This document shows, one piece after another, positions 1 to 12,742 of a DNA stretch of 64,000 bases. The stretch comes from Malus domestica (taxonomy: Eukaryota > Streptophyta > Magnoliopsida > Rosales > Rosaceae), in NCBI RefSeq assembly GCF_042453785.1, contig NC_091665.1, positions 24,333,501 through 24,397,500 on the forward strand, written 5' to 3'. The translations under genes and the position numbers were made by a program. Under the pieces are notes generated by a model. That model did not search any database, was not told where the DNA came from, and was given only the letters and a program-made list of their open reading frames with translations. How positions within the stretch are numbered: the stretch's first letter is position 1; every line of letters begins with the position of its first letter.

Positions 1-315
1 AATTGGGTGGCCAATTCCCATATGTAATACATTGGAAAAATCTGTATTTAACATTTCATAAAGTAATGATTCATAGTCTTCTCAAAATAAAAAATAAAAA
101 TAAATAAAGTAATGATTCATATGTCTACTGCTCTCCTTAACTTTCCATTTGATGATTGAGTCAATTACACAGGGTGATCACATTAGATAGCTGCCTCCTT
201 TAGTAGTATGAATTTAGTAATTATTATAGTTGAAATTCTAACCGGATATATTTTTTACTCCTAATTATTAACTATATTGTAGTTAACTTTCAGTTCTATT
301 TTGACTTTTATCCAG

Positions 316-3300
316 AGGATAGCTATTGGATATATTGCAGCAGCTTTATGCGAGATCTGGCTTTCACGCCAGACATTGGGGGAGGTGGGATTTTTCAGGA
401 CTTATTACTGGCACTGGTAGGTTTCAACAAAAGGAATGAGTAACTGTGCATATAATATGTATTTTCTGTAAGATTTTTACCTAAGAAAACCCCAAGTGTT
501 TTCTCCAAGAAATTTGGGGAACATGAAGGTCGATGGTTGTGTGAATGTATGTCTGTGAGCATTATCTGATTTCCTTGGTTGTTCATCTGTAAACACTTCA
601 AGTAGATGATTTACATTCTTGCATGCTATAGGTTTACCATAGAGCTTTATTTGGAGTCATCAGCATCATCACCATGATCACTAGGACATCATCAACATGA
701 AATCACTAGGACATCCATTGTGATTTATGGTGTGGTTTATAATAACATAGATGGTCAGTGATGTTATACCTGTTCCCCAATTACATACTCCAAAAAGTTA
801 AATGTTCAACTTAGCTTTGCACTACTGTCTTATCTAAAATGAAAAGCAACTGCAGTAATGTCCAAGAAATATTTGGATCATGTAATCTTCTTCTCATACA
901 TTTCTTTTTCTTTGTAAACTTTATTCTCATCTAATGTAGTGTCAATTTATGTTTTCTACTTTTTAGGTGTGTCATCTTTTCATTATCAGCAATATATGCT
1001 GGGTTACTGTATGGTTTGTATGTTCCAGATTGGGAATTCAAAGCATCAACACCATCCTCTTTGCCTCCCTCTAATGCTACTACTACTTATGTGGTGAGAG
1101 ACCATGCTTAGAACTTCTTTCCTTCTTTTTAATGTGTTATTTCTTGCTATGACTGATAACTTTCTTTCTCTTCTATTAATCAATAACCTTTTTTTTAGAG
1201 AGGTTAATAAATAACTTTAAAGTGGTAAATTAATCAATGCTTAGAGTATGGAAATGAGCTAATGTTTACATCATGGAATCTTCATCACTTTGATTCTTCC
1301 TAAACTTTTTTCCCCTGTTGCCTTCTGCTGATTTCTCTATTTGATTATGAACTATGGAGCGGAGAAGGCGTTTAACTATAGAATCTTCAAAACTGCTTTC
1401 TTCCTATAACCCTTTATTGCCCTGCTGTCTTTCAAGGATTTTTCTGGCTGATCTCATGCTTAAAGCACAGAAATAACAGTATGGTTACATTTCCACACTT
1501 GCATGCACATGTATTTATGCATAGGGAGAACATATACAACATGTTATTTTTCTCAGAAGTTATTATCTCCATACCAAGATACCCATATTCCAGTTGAATG
1601 TTTTCATTGTCAAGTTGAGATTGGTATAGATTTTATGGTAAAAGTCATAGTAAGGGATCCATATCCACCTTGTTCCAGTAAACATTTCTTTAGTTGAAAA
1701 GCATGACTTACTTTAGTCCAATCATTCCATTCTAATTACGTTAATGTAGGTGAAATGTTCTGTAAGAGGAGATCTTGGACCTGCCTGTAACTCTGCTAGG
1801 ATGATTGATCGTTATATTCTGGGTTTTGATCATCTATATTTGAAACCTGTTTACAGGAACCTGAAGGTAGCTTAGCCTTGCGCACTTATTATTTACTCTT
1901 CATGTGAGTGACTAGTGCCTTATGAGAAATTATGATTTACAGGAATGCAATGTCTCTGCTGATGGTCGGGTTCCAGAGAGTTCACCTTCATGGTGTCATA
2001 CTCCTTTTGATCCTGAAGGTATTTTAAGGTGGCCTATCTAACTCTATTCTACCATATTCACAGTTTTATTTAGTGATTAGTGCTAACTTCAGAACAATTC
2101 AAAGCGAAGCTTTTGTAAAGCCAAGGAAAATTATCCAATTCATCGTGTACACATAAGTAGTGGGTCATGACTAAATGATCAGTATATATATCAGCCTTCA
2201 GGGACATCGTGAACATTTAGTCAATAGAATGACTTGGCTGTGTAACCAATATACTTAGATAAGGTAGCATCACCAATATGTTCAGCTGGGATGATGTTTT
2301 TGAATTTATGCAAGTAATAAAATTATACAGTTGTCATATAGTGTTTTAGACCACTTACATTAACTTTCATATTCTCTTCTAATCATTGCTTTCTATTTTG
2401 ATTGAACCTGCAGTTGGTGCTACCTCCAAATTCTTAAAAACCCTTTGATATATTGTAACCTATAGCTTCACTCGTCCATGTCAACATCTTGTTTCGTTTA
2501 CGGCCACTCCATATACTATTGGATAGAGTCCATGACAATAGTTCTCAATTCATATCAAAAGCATAACTGCAAATCTTCTTAAAAGATTGAAATAACAAAG
2601 ACAATGGTAGATGTGGGAAGTGTGTCCCAATTATTGGCTCAACCTATAAAAACATCATCTTCAGCCTACTTTGTGACTTGTAGGCAGTCACTGTCATCCA
2701 TTGCTCATTCGGCTCCTCTTCTTTGATATTGATATTTTTTCGTGCTGCAGTATTTCATCTCAGCTAAATAACAAATAGGTTCTGTTGACATTCTTACCAT
2801 GTTCTCACAGCTCCCTAACAGCTGCAGTGACATGCATAATTGGACTTCAATATGGTCACATACTTGCACACATACAGGTATACCCCTGTTCACATATTGA
2901 ATAAATTTCATTATTCACCTAAGAAAAATAGGAACTTTCTTATGTTGACACAATATGAATAAAAACCTTAGAACGGTCTTAAAATTGTGTTGAACTCCAT
3001 TCTGTGGTATTTGTAACATATGAGAAGTACTGATTCACGATTTCCACGCTATCTTGTCTACATCTCTAAACTCCATGCAAGCTTTTATTGTTTTGGCCAT
3101 TTACTTGGCAGTTCTGTTTGACATTGTCAGGACCACAAAGAGCGCCTGAACATTTGGTTCTTCTCTTCAGTTTTAATGTTTGTTCTTGGTTTGTTTCTTG
3201 CATTCATAGGTATGTAGTCTAACTATTATTCTTTCCTTGAACTCTACTGGTGCTACAATTAAATTGTTCTGCTAAGATGATTTCAGAAAAAACATACATT

Positions 3301-4383
3301 TCAGAGCTGAATTTCAGCCTTTTAGTATGTGGTTTTGATTTGAGGTAGCTCTGATGCGCTCTAGCACTAACTTTTCTGCACTTCTTTCATTTCTGATTTT
3401 CAGGCATTCCTGTAAATAAATCTCTGTATACTATCAGTTATATGCTAATTACTTCTGCATCTGCGGGAATCACATTTTGCACTCTGTATCTGCTGGTCAG
3501 TATTCAAAGAGTTTGTAATGCTTCTTGCTTTAAATTGCCGTCTTTGGTTAGTAAACTTGAATATAATGCTCACCTTCCCTAACTGAGATTTGGTATTTCC
3601 TTTTTAAATTTCCGGTTATAATACTAAATGTAGCAAATTTACATAAAAGTAAATAATTTAAGCTTGGACTCCTAGTTAAACAGTATAAATTTTGGGTGTT
3701 GTTATTGGCACTCCAAAAATCTAATTGTGCACTCATAAGTGTATTTTTCTTTCTAGATATAAAAAGTTTGCGGTGCACAATGAGATTTTTGGAGTGCCAA
3801 AAATAGCACCCTTAATTTTTATACAGATAATTCTTGGAGGATGGTAAGAGCTTAAAACAAATTTCATGGTGGGCAACCTTGTTTTGTTCTTGCATAGCTT
3901 AGAATGAATTTCAGATTTTAATTTCTCACACAATATTCAAATGCCCATGATTCTTATAAATGAATCTTGGCACCAAACTAGTTATTTTTTCTCATCTTTC
4001 TTCACTGTTCAATTAAGGTATAACAAGTTCCATCATTCCAAATTTTTAGCTAAGAGCGTTCATTAATAACAACCTGATTGATAAGCATACTACTACCTGC
4101 TTTCTCTTGCAGGTAGATGTTTACGGTTATAGATGCATGACATATGTGTTGGAATGGATGGGAATACATTCTTTGACTATTTTTGTTGTGGTAACTTCCA
4201 ACCTAGCTGTTATTGCGATTCAAGGATTCTACTTGGCCGATCCTCAAAATAACATTGTAAGTATCCATAGGTAGCTTATTTCGCTGAAATGCACATTATA
4301 CACAACCACACCATTAATTTATGCTTACACTTTTCTTGTTTGAACAGGTTCATTGGATCATAACACGGTTTGTGCACAATTGA
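316..4383 (+). CDS. Heparan-alpha-glucosaminide N-acetyltransferase-like membrane protein, 5' part outside window
   Basis: Nine coding exons are visible: 316-416, 967-1093, 1750-1866, 1943-2028, 2811-2877, 3131-3209, 3404-3495, 4113-4256 and 4348-4383 (stop TGA 4381-4383). All have GT-AG borders and they keep one frame, giving 282 residues. The product is a multi-pass membrane protein: hydrophobic helices around SLSAIYAGLLYGLYVP, TAAVTCIIGLQYGHILAHI, the stretch after DHKERLNIW, and the segment following LEWMGIHSLTIF. The loop with RGDLGPACNSARMIDRY and the SWCHTPFDPEG motif are typical of the plant HGSNAT-like (DUF1624/DUF5009) family. In animals the family moves acetyl groups from acetyl-CoA across the lysosomal membrane to heparan sulfate. 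Plants lack that substrate, so the plant reaction is unknown. The N-terminal part and start codon lie upstream of base 1. One intron carries a MITE (3694-3811). Confidence 0.85.
3694..3811. mobile_element. MITE in an intron of the HGSNAT-like gene
   Basis: The ends are inverted repeats of about 38 bp: GGGTGTTGTTATTGGCACTC at the left matches the reverse complement of the right end (GGGTGCTATTTTTGGCACTC), and the match continues inward. The flanks ataaatttt and ttaattttt agree at 7 of 9 positions, which fits an old 9-bp Mutator-type target duplication. The element is 118 bp with no coding capacity. It lies between the exons ending at 3495 and starting at 4113. Confidence 0.75.
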
Positions 4384-4911
4384 AACGGTTATTTGGCACC
4401 ATCCATGCATAAAAACCTTCCTGATCCTTGTCCTCGATTTGAAAACTTGATTGGGTATCTACATTGTAGTTGTTCTTCACATTATCTTCATGCATGGTTT
4501 GCTCAGGATGTGGACACCGGACTCTAACTTAATACTGTTTCGAGAATGGAGCAGATTCTGTTTCATGGTTAGAGAGTTACGTTTTTCGCAGCCACATTCA
4601 TTGCAGGCGTTGTTGCTGTATACTTCACAACCGAGATTGATGCTTGACATATCCCCTGCCCGGCTAAAGTTCACGCAGTCGCTTAACCGCACAAGAACTA
4701 TTGCTCCATATCGTGTGCTGCTTAACATATGCAGGAAATTTTGGAACAACTAAATCAAGTTAAGTAATGTCTTCTGTGTGTTATCTAAATCTTACACAAG
4801 AAATTTTGGAGTTGGTTGGGTTAAACCTTTTTTGGGCGGCCAAACTTTTTAGATATGATTCTAGGTTACTGTATCTGAAATTCTGAATGTTATCCAATCT
4901 TGTAGATTATA

Positions 4912-5057
4912 GGGGTGTGCTATCCACACCCCTTTTTACTTCTCACACATCTCTTGTTAATTTATGTCTGTTGATCTTCTTCAATTCATCCGATCTGACG
5001 GCCGAAAACCAAAAAGGTGTGGGAGAAGTAAAAAGGGGTGTGTGGATATCACACCCC
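4912..5057. mobile_element. Mutator-type MITE, family A (ggggtgtg ends), copy 1
   Basis: A 146-bp element with long terminal inverted repeats (about 40 bp): GGGGTGTGCTATCCACACCC at the left against GGGGTGTGATATCCACACAC as the reverse complement of the right end. A perfect 9-bp direct repeat, tagattata, flanks it (4903-4911 and 5058-5066). Nine-base duplications are typical of Mutator-like transposases. The ends themselves are nearly palindromic, so single-stranded copies could fold. A second copy lies at 48728-48854. Confidence 0.88.
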
Positions 5058-5115
5058 TAGATTATATGGTAATATACTTATGGATCATATTATATATTGA
5101 TTTGCTTTATGCGGA

Positions 5116-5259
5116 AGTTGTTTTCACACAACATTTTTAGCTTCTCACGCACCCTTTTTTATTTATGGCCATTGGATTGAAAAGTTTAAACGCAACCAAC
5201 AGTAAGAATTAAATGGAATGTGTTCGAAGCTTAAAATGGGTGTGAAAATCACGTCCCGT
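5116..5259. mobile_element. Degenerate MITE related to family A
   Basis: The left arm (gttttcacacaacattttta, then gcttctcacgcac) pairs with the reverse complement of the right arm (gattttcacacccattttaa, then gcttcgaacac) over about 35 bp. The internal sequence near ggccattggattgaaaag resembles the middle of family A. No convincing target duplication is left, so the borders are approximate. Confidence 0.55.
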
Positions 5260-7354
5260 TTTATATTGGGGTTTGTATCTAGAAGGATGTCTGCGATGAG
5301 TCTGCCGTGTGTTCTAAGCATCATGATTAAAGGGTCCACATATGTCTAATTATCCAACTTCTATTTATTAATCGACATCTGTATGTTAATCAAACAGAAG
5401 GGTGTGGATGGGAATATCCGATTCCTTCATAGATTATCCTACCCTAAATTAAAATCAAACTGTTAGCAATGATCATTATTCATGAAGCCTCTTGTATCAA
5501 ACCAAGAGACGTTAAAGTGCTAATATCTCAACTCAATTATTTGATATTCAATACGTAATTTAAATTTATGTCGACACATAATGTTCTGTTTCATATAAGT
5601 GTACCTGCACGATGAAGGAGAAAGAAGAGGTAAATGTAACTTTGTGCCTTAACCTTGAGTAACTAAAACCAAAATCCTCAACTTAGATTTGGGCAGTTTT
5701 GTGTTACCTGTTGGTTGGCACAATCTCCGATTTTTGTTTCCTCCCTCTTACAAGCTTCCACCAAGATCAGATCAAAACAATGGGGGGGGGGGGGCCTGAA
5801 CCTGTAATTTTCCTAATGCCAACAAAATGTCCCTATATAAATTCATGATTTGACAACATTTCAAGTTGGGTGTCCCTTTCTCAAAACTTCGCTACATATA
5901 TTCAAATCGTCTGTTCAGATTCCATCAAATTAAGGAATGTACGTACCTAGTCAAGAGCCACTGGAGTTTGGTGTGTTCAAATTTTAAGTGGCTTTTTATA
6001 AAAACTTAGTTACACTACATCAACAAGCTCAGTTTGAGAAGAGTGATTTAAGTGAAACGATTCATAATTATTGTAGCGTTCCGGTTTAATAAAACAATAA
6101 TATTTTTAAATCTCTAATACATGTCATTCTATTATCGAAATCAAACATTATTTGATGATGAATTTTTTGCATGTAGATTGTTCTCCGGCTTTTGACTTTT
6201 TTTCGCATGAAGCACTTGTACACGATGCAAGAAAACAACAGAGTGCTGCATGCTGTGATGTACTGTGTTGGTGTTTTTATTTATTTGCTAATTTCGTATA
6301 AGCAGCTGCACTTACAGAGTGATGCTAATTTCCTACAGCCACACGATGCCATCTTTTAACCTTTTTACTTTAATCGATTTATTCCTTTTCATCATCAGAA
6401 AAGCTGAAAAAACATGCTCTCCTATATGCATTACCTTTGGACTTTCCTTAGATATTTTATCGTGCTGATTGTAATTTTACACTTTGTTTAGCCAAATTAA
6501 ATTGTTTAATGAAGTTGCTTGGGTGCCGTGCAGTTGCATAAGTGAACCCATTCCTCCTCGTTTGAGTGTCTCTTTGCCGACGAAGTATCTGTAAATTGGT
6601 GTTTTTTCAAAGGCAGTATTATACTATAGTTCTGCACTTGTGCTTGTGTTGTTTGTCTGACATGCCATGTTTAACTTAATTATTTTATCATTATTTTACG
6701 AGTATAAACTGTGGAATGTACATGCTTGTGATTTTATCTGCTCATTATTAAATGTATGCACAGTGTCACCCTTAGTTGTACTGTCCGATGAAGGACCAGC
6801 TTTACATGTATGTTCACATACACCATTTACGCCCATTTCGGATCCAGAGTAAGTGCAAACATGTCCCTAGTTTTCATTAGGCTATTAGGACTCATATGTG
6901 AACGTGTAGCATGTCCTACTAGAACGTAAATTAGCGAGTTCTTGAATTAGGACCCCTCCCCACACCACGTCCTCTTACTATAGTTACTTTAGGTTTTAAT
7001 TTATTCATATTTTTTCCACATCATCTTACTTTATGGCTTTGTCACCTTTCAGGTGTCTGCCAAAATAGTTCGATTCAGGTATCCAAGTGTGCATTCCGGA
7101 TTGGGGTGTTTCATGAACGAGTTAAAAAAAATAAAGATAAAATCTGGCTACATGATCCACAACAACGACCAAGCTTTATGGAAATCGTTTAAAAACCGCA
7201 CAAACTCTAGTTGCATGGGATCTACAAATAAGAAAGTGTGACATCAATTATAAGAAGCTAAATCTGAGTTAAGTATGAATAATTGCACTTTTCCCTTTTT
7301 TTTCGTTTTTCTTTTTGGCTCTAAGGTAATATGATTATTTAACCATTTAAAACT

Positions 7355-7505
7355 ATAATCTAGTATTATTATTCTTTACTTGTAAGAAAGAAGTTTTAAG
7401 TTCATTTCTTGTTAAAGAAGAATTTAAACTACATTATTACTAACTCATTGTGAAACATAACTTACTTTTTATTTTAATGTAGATAATATCGTTTATTAAT
7501 AAATT
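7355..7505 (+). mobile_element. Degenerate tRNA-type SINE, family 1
   Basis: Starts ctagtattattattctttacttgtaag and ends tagataatatcgtttatta. It can be aligned end to end with the better preserved copies at 14956-15128 and 40679-40825, but the B-box region has decayed (aagttcatttc). It is probably the oldest copy in the window. Borders are approximate. Confidence 0.55.
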
Positions 7506-8065
7506 TATAATCAATGAAATAATCGAACATTTGGGAAATTAGCAAGGGAGTTGGACATTTTCGTAAAACGGAAGGAAGAATGATGATCAAAGCATCGAAA
7601 CGAGACACAGCTTCCTCTCTCTGTCAATCACTCAATCTCATCTCTTCGGAAAATAGCAGGAACCTTTGTAAAGGGCGTGGGTCCTAACCTCTACGGGGCC
7701 CACAGATTCACTGGCAGCCACCAACACTGAAAAATCTGACCGGTTTGCGTTCCGTTCCCCATGTAACGGTTGAGTAAAGAATGCTCTGGAGGTGTCTAGC
7801 CGTTATAGTTACAAACCACGTGGCATTTTGTCCACCGGTGTTTTTTTTGTAGTTTTAAATTATTTTCTCGTTAAAAACAAAATTAAATCATATTATTCTT
7901 AATTTGGTGAGATTTAACTTACTTTCCATCATTTTAGTGTTGAACTATTTTCTTGGTTAAATCTGATGTAAGCGAACGAAAACAATTCCACTAACTCTAT
8001 CATAACCACCCCCCCCCCCTATCTTACTAGTGACCATGGGAGCATGAAGAATAAGGATATAATTT

Positions 8066-8249
8066 CTTTTTGTTTTTTCTTTTCTTTTTGAGAACATTGA
8101 TATTTTACATTAAGGAGAGAAATAGTTCGGTTAAGCCACATAATAGGTAGTGTAATTTGATATCGAATTCGTCATCTGTGAGATTCGAACTTAAGACCTC
8201 TCACTTTCAAGTAAGAAGGAATACCACCAGATCATAGTATTGAGTGGCT
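8066..8249 (-). mobile_element. tRNA-type SINE, family 1, reverse orientation
   Basis: On the minus strand the element begins with a tRNA-like head (actatgatctggtggtattc, box A position) followed by box B (agttcgaatctc), a body, and an A-rich tail that appears as the T-rich run at 8066-8090 on the plus strand. Direct repeats gatataattt at 8056-8065 and 8250-8259 are a perfect 10-bp target duplication. This fits LINE-assisted retroposition of a pol III transcript. Confidence 0.82.
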
Positions 8250-8685
8250 GATATAATTTTTTTTTTTTAACAAAACTGTATTTTTACTCACCATTTTAAG
8301 GTGATAATAATGTTCGCCACTCTCAAACAATGAGAATGCTCACCTCTCTATTTTTGTTAGATGAGTGAAATTTTTAAAATTTATGTATATACATTACACA
8401 AATTTCAAAATATGAATTTATTTAATAATAAATAAAATAATGAGCGTCACCATTCTTTAAGAGGGTGAGCAAACGTATTCTCTTAGAACAAACTGTAGCA
8501 AAACAACAATCTAAGTGACACATGACCATGGCACGAACAACTGAAAATACCCACAATTGAACCACAGTTCCATTTAAAGAAATATTTCCTTGTTAAATAA
8601 TCATAGCAGATAAATTTATTGAACTATATGTTATTTCGAAAATTAGGCAAAGAATATCTTGAAACACTCGTATGGTTTTCATTTA

Positions 8686-8860
8686 GAAAATTTTAACGAA
8701 AAGTTATCGATACTGTTCATTTTAATGAAAAATCATATTTTTACACTAAAAAATAAATTTTGATACTATTCACTTTATCCTTTATTTTGTCCTTATCGTT
8801 AAAACTCAAAGTTTTCAAGCCTTTTTCATTAGCTACTAAGCTCTTTTCATTAGTTTTCCT
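8686..8860 (+). mobile_element. Mutator-type MITE, family B, copy 1
   Basis: The core runs through gttcattttaatgaaaaatc, acactaaaaaataaa and cttatcgttaaaactcaaag to an end in ttagttttcct. A perfect 9-bp target duplication, tttcattta, flanks it at 8677-8685 and 8861-8869. Two more copies (35322-35475, 44371-44525) have the same ends and their own 9-bp duplications. This copy carries a short internal repeat near its right end (ttcattag twice), making it about 20 bp longer. Confidence 0.88.
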
Positions 8861-8930
8861 TTTCATTTATACATGCATAAAGTCTCTGAAGGGAGGGATT
8901 CTAATTTTTTTTTATAAATAAAGATTGGTT

Positions 8931-9219
8931 GTGGGCTCACATTACGTTGAACTTCAACGATTCTTTTCGTTTGTTTTAAAGTTGCACGTCATAGATCGTT
9001 CTTGCAAAATATTTGTCAACTCAGAAATATTTGAGATATCTAATTGAATTTAAAAAAATTGACGAACACCATATTGTAAGAAACATTAAAATTTCATCAT
9101 AACAATTAAATAGACCAAGGTTTCAGATTGAATTGAATTTTTACAAGAATGACCTATGAATCATTACTTATAAAATAGAATATTCGAATCATTAAAGTTC
9201 GATGTAAAGTGGAACCTCC
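8931..9219. mobile_element. TIR element, family C, copy 1
   Basis: About 290 bp with imperfect inverted ends: gtgggctcacattacgttga at the left against the reverse complement of the right end (ggaggttccactttacatcg), followed by gaactt(c/t)aa(c/t)gattc in both. The interior (atatttgagatatctaattg ... ttgacgaacacc ... gtttcagattgaattga) recurs at 28096-28388. I could not define a target duplication. Confidence 0.65.
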
Positions 9220-10378
9220 AACTAATTCTCATTTTAGTCAAAAAATTAAGATCCCTTCTCTTAAAAAGCTTGTATATATGCAAATCAAACTATCTTCTCT
9301 TTCTTGTTACACTAAAATTTACAAGAGAAAAAATAATGATCACTGCAGTTTTGTGGGAACGACTTTTAAACAATTACAAGATGGCTGGGAAGATTGTTCA
9401 CATCTCAAAATAATGTTCATTTTATTATAACTCATAAAGGGTACTTTGGGTATAAAAAAAGAGGGCCATGCATGTTCCACGATGTAATGATCAAGTACCT
9501 TCCAAACAGACATCATCGACGATGCTCGTGAGTGCACCAAATCACTACCTGCAACTTAAATGGATGGGATGACATGACCGATGAAGGCCAGGCTACACGA
9601 CATCTCGATCCTTGCACATGAATTCTTATCAAATAAAAGAAAATTATACTTTCTTTTGTTTTTCTGCATAAGGTCCACAACATTTCAACTCAAGTCCTCG
9701 TCGGCCAAAAAATAATTAATTCAAAAGAGAATGCATGTCCAGCTCAAATCTTCTGTGTTGATTAAACACATGTTCCATGGGAGACACATGTTCCGTGGTG
9801 AACCCACATGAACTTAATCTCACTTGTGAATGTTCTTCTGATCCACTCAAATTAGGTCTTAAATATTCTTCCAACTAATTTAAGCAAACTCAATCCGATG
9901 TTTAATAAATGTTCAATGCGCAAGACAATAGCTAACTAGTTTTGCATGTCCTCGATTTGGATATATTTTCCTTGTACGTCCACCACGAAAAAAGATCAAG
10001 AAAGGAGTTATACACTCGTGAAATGAAAGTTCTTCTCGTCTTGTTTAGTCGACGGGCCTACGAAGCTTGATGCACTGCAAGCAAAAATAATCCTAAAATT
10101 TTCACGCATTTATCATATTTTTAGTCATCATTTGGATGTGTTCTTAATCTCAAGTAACCAAAATAAAGTATGTATTGGACCCATAAACATGGTTCAATAT
10201 TTAGTTAGCTAATTCAAGTTTTAGCCATTGAATTGAAGCATTGAAACCAATATAAGTAAAAACATAAACCACATTCTCTTGAGCTGAATGATTGGTTCAA
10301 GGAAGAATGCTGCATGCCTGCTCCCAACTCTTAAAGCAAACCCTAAACCCACCAGTATAAAAAAAAAAAAAAAAAAAA

Positions 10379-10544
10379 GTAATGTTAGGAAGATTAAATT
10401 TTCAGACAAAGTTTTGAAAACTAAAAAATATAAAAATTGATGATTGATTTCTTATTTATACGTTAATAAATGTACTTATTCTTACTGATGATATGTTGTT
10501 TAATTTATAAATCTAATTTTCAAATTTAATTTGCTTATCATTAC
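10379..10544. mobile_element. MITE, family D, copy 1, upstream of PIP2
   Basis: The left end taatgttaggaagattaaat pairs with the reverse complement of the right end (taatgataagcaaattaaat). The middle contains ttattta..cgttaataaatg and a second copy lies at 29084-29237. It follows an A run (10358-10378) and lies about 450 bp upstream of the PIP2 start codon, so it belongs to the distal promoter region. Confidence 0.7.
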
Positions 10545-10884
10545 CCATACAAAAATGGTCCCATCCCAAACCAAATGCTCTCTTCCTCCATCAGATAAAT
10601 TAAGAAAACCCCACAACCTTTTAGAGAGAGAAAGAGAAATGGGAGAGAGTGGGCAACATATGACCGTTGTAGGGCGTGACCTAGTTGGATGCCAGGCTGA
10701 CTTCTTTCTTTGGCCCTACCCAATACCCACCCATCAGCGTAACCTCCCCAAACCCCTTCCCTCCGTCACTCCCCCACACAGTCACATGGTCTTGCTGTAC
10801 CCCCTGGGTCCCACCTTCCCCTTCACACTTTCTCTCTCCAAAAACCCTAGACCTTATCCATTAATGTACCGTTTCCCTCCCCTG

Positions 10885-10992
10885 CTCTTTAAAAGACACC
10901 CCCAAGCACCTCGCTCTCCCAAAACCTCCAGAGCTTTCTTCTCTCCGTCAAAAACCCCAAGCGCTTTCTGAGTTCTCCACCTCTCTGTGAAA
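10885..10992 (+). promoter_or_regulatory. Putative core promoter and leader of PIP2
   Basis: A TATA-like tttaaaag lies at 10888-10895, about 100 bp before the PIP2 start codon at 10993. It sits in a pyrimidine-rich block (10730-10980) with many CTCC and CCAAAACC tracts, common in leaders of highly expressed plant genes. The transcription start cannot be fixed from sequence alone. Confidence 0.4.
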
Positions 10993-12151
10993 ATGTCCAA
11001 GGAAGTGAGCGAGGAGGGACGAGCCCACCACCATGGGAAGGACTACACCGACCCACCGCCAGCTCCCCTCATCGACTTCGACGAGCTCAGGCGGTGGTCC
11101 TTCTACAGGGCCCTCATCGCCGAGTTCGTCGCCACCCTACTCTTCCTCTACATCACCGTAGCCACCGTCATCGGCCACAAGAACTCACTCGGGGACTGCG
11201 GCGGCGTTGGCCTTCTTGGCATCGCCTGGGCCTTCGGCGGCATGATCTTCGTACTTGTCTACTGCACCGCCGGAATCTCTGGTAAACTTACCAACAACCC
11301 ACCTGCTTTTCAGCTTAATCTTCAAAACCCATGGCGATTTTTGTCCTTTTGGTGCTTGATTCCTGATGGGGTTTGCCGTTTTGGTGTTTTCCAGGTGGTC
11401 ATATTAACCCAGCTGTGACTTTTGGCCTTTTCTTGGCCCGCAAGGTCTCGCTCATCAGAGCCGTGGCTTACATGGTGGCCCAGTGCTTGGGAGCTATCGT
11501 CGGCGTTGGGCTGGTCAAGGCCTTCCAGAAGCACAAGTACAACTCCGTCGGCGGCGGCGCCAACTCTGTGGCTAGTGGCTACAGCAAGGGCACGGCTCTG
11601 GGAGCTGAGATCATCGGCACCTTCGTCCTCGTCTACACCGTCTTCTCGGCCACCGACCCCAAGAGGAGCGCACGCGACTCCCACGTGCCTGTAAGTCTCT
11701 CAGCAACCTCCATATATTTATGGTTTCTGGTTTTTGGGCCTTAGAGATTTAGCTGATGTATGGTCGGTTTGTGCTGGGTTTGCAGGTTTTGGCTCCACTG
11801 CCCATTGGGTTTGCTGTGTTTATTGTGCACCTCGCAACAATCCCCATTACTGGAACTGGAATCAACCCAGCAAGGAGTTTCGGCGCTGCTGTGATCTACA
11901 ACAACGATAAAATCTGGGATGACCACGTAAGAATAAAAACTTAACGCCGTTTTTGAGGTGTTTCTGATGATATTTTGAGTTTTCAACTGATTTGAGTTTT
12001 TATTTTTTTTACTTTTTATTTTTGCGTGTAGTGGATCTTCTGGGTCGGACCATTTGTGGGAGCACTGGCTGCGGCGGCGTACCACCAGTACATTCTGAGG
12101 GCGGCGGCGCTCAAGGCGTTGGGATCCTTCCGCAGCAACCCAACCAACTAA
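10993..12151 (+). CDS. PIP2: PIP2-type plasma membrane aquaporin (PIP2;7/2;8-like)
   Basis: Four exons: 10993-11281, 11395-11690, 11786-11926 and 12032-12151, giving 281 residues. The start is the ATG of MSKEVSEEG. The protein is a six-helix MIP channel that lets water, and in some family members H2O2, cross the plasma membrane. Both pore loops are intact: SGGHINPAV (NPA at 101-103) and [10 protein letters not shown] (NPA at 222-224). His210 and Arg225 match the PIP selectivity filter. The N-terminal [11 protein letters not shown] and the PIP2-type C-terminus KALGSFRSN, with its conserved phosphorylatable serines, are present, as is the gating loop D basic stretch [10 protein letters not shown]. 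The exon layout is the usual PIP one. It is the first member of a block that appears colinear with Arabidopsis At2g16850-At2g16920. Confidence 0.97.
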
Positions 12152-12503
12152 AACAAAGATTGAAGAAAAGAAAGCTACATTAATGTTCTGTTGATATTTT
12201 GTTCTCTGTTTGTTAGTGTGTGTATTGAGAGGATGGATGATGATCTTTCAATCTTTCTGGGTTCTCTATTTATAATCTAATTACTTAACTTTAATTATGT
12301 TCATTAATTTTTGTTCATGAGTAGTGGTGTTTTCTTTTTATGATTACAATGTCTTCTCTCCTCTCTCTACCTTAAATCTACCTTTTTACGCTATCTATTT
12401 AGTGTTCCTCGCAAGTAAATTATTACTCAAAACTCCATTTCATAGTTAAAAAACACTCGCAAACTACCGATTCAAAGGGAACATAAACCCTCGTTTTGTT
12501 AGT

Positions 12504-12683
12504 ATGAGAAATGCTAAAAAGATTATCTCAAGGTGAAATTCTCTATTAGTTCTATCACTTTACATATTAATATCAATTTTTGTTTCTCATCTCGTTTGAT
12601 TGATATAAAAATTATCGTTAAATTGTTGAGTGACGGTTTTCAAAGTCTCATTTTGAAAGAGAGACTTAGCATTTTTCTTGTTA
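12504..12683. mobile_element. MITE with agaaatgctaa ends
   Basis: The left end tgagaaatgctaaaaagat pairs with the reverse complement of the right end (aagaaaaatgctaagtctct) over about 40 bp. Flanks ttgttagta and ttgttaggg agree at 7 of 9 bases. A longer direct repeat (aaaccctcgttttgttagtat against aaaccctcattttgttttct) surrounds it, so the target was duplicated or was already repetitive. Confidence 0.6.
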
Positions 12684-12742
12684 GGGTATACAAACCCTCA
12701 TTTTGTTTTCTTAGTATAAAAACACTAAAGAGTAAATAAAAG

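Larger units (their letters stand above)
4384..10880. other. Intergenic region between HGSNAT-like gene and PIP2, no gene seen
   Basis: About 6.5 kb of AT-rich DNA. The first few hundred bases are probably the 3' UTR of the HGSNAT-like gene. I see no conserved protein in any frame. Short open frames near 4450-4750, 6670-6850 and 7050-7240 have no recognisable domain. The region holds several MITEs, two tRNA-type SINE copies, a G run (5779-5795) and a C run (around 8009-8020), all listed separately where supported. Confidence 0.6.

Noticed and set aside
4451-4753. A 100-codon frame just after the HGSNAT-like stop codon
   Set aside because: It could have been a lost C-terminal helix of the membrane protein, but the sequence does not resemble the family's usual end, an opposite-strand frame is equally long, and the upstream stop is in a good family context. 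Treated as 3' UTR.
10531-10971. A 146-codon open frame just before PIP2
   Set aside because: It covers the pyrimidine-rich promoter and leader. The proline/serine-rich translation reflects base composition, and it overlaps the TATA-like box.
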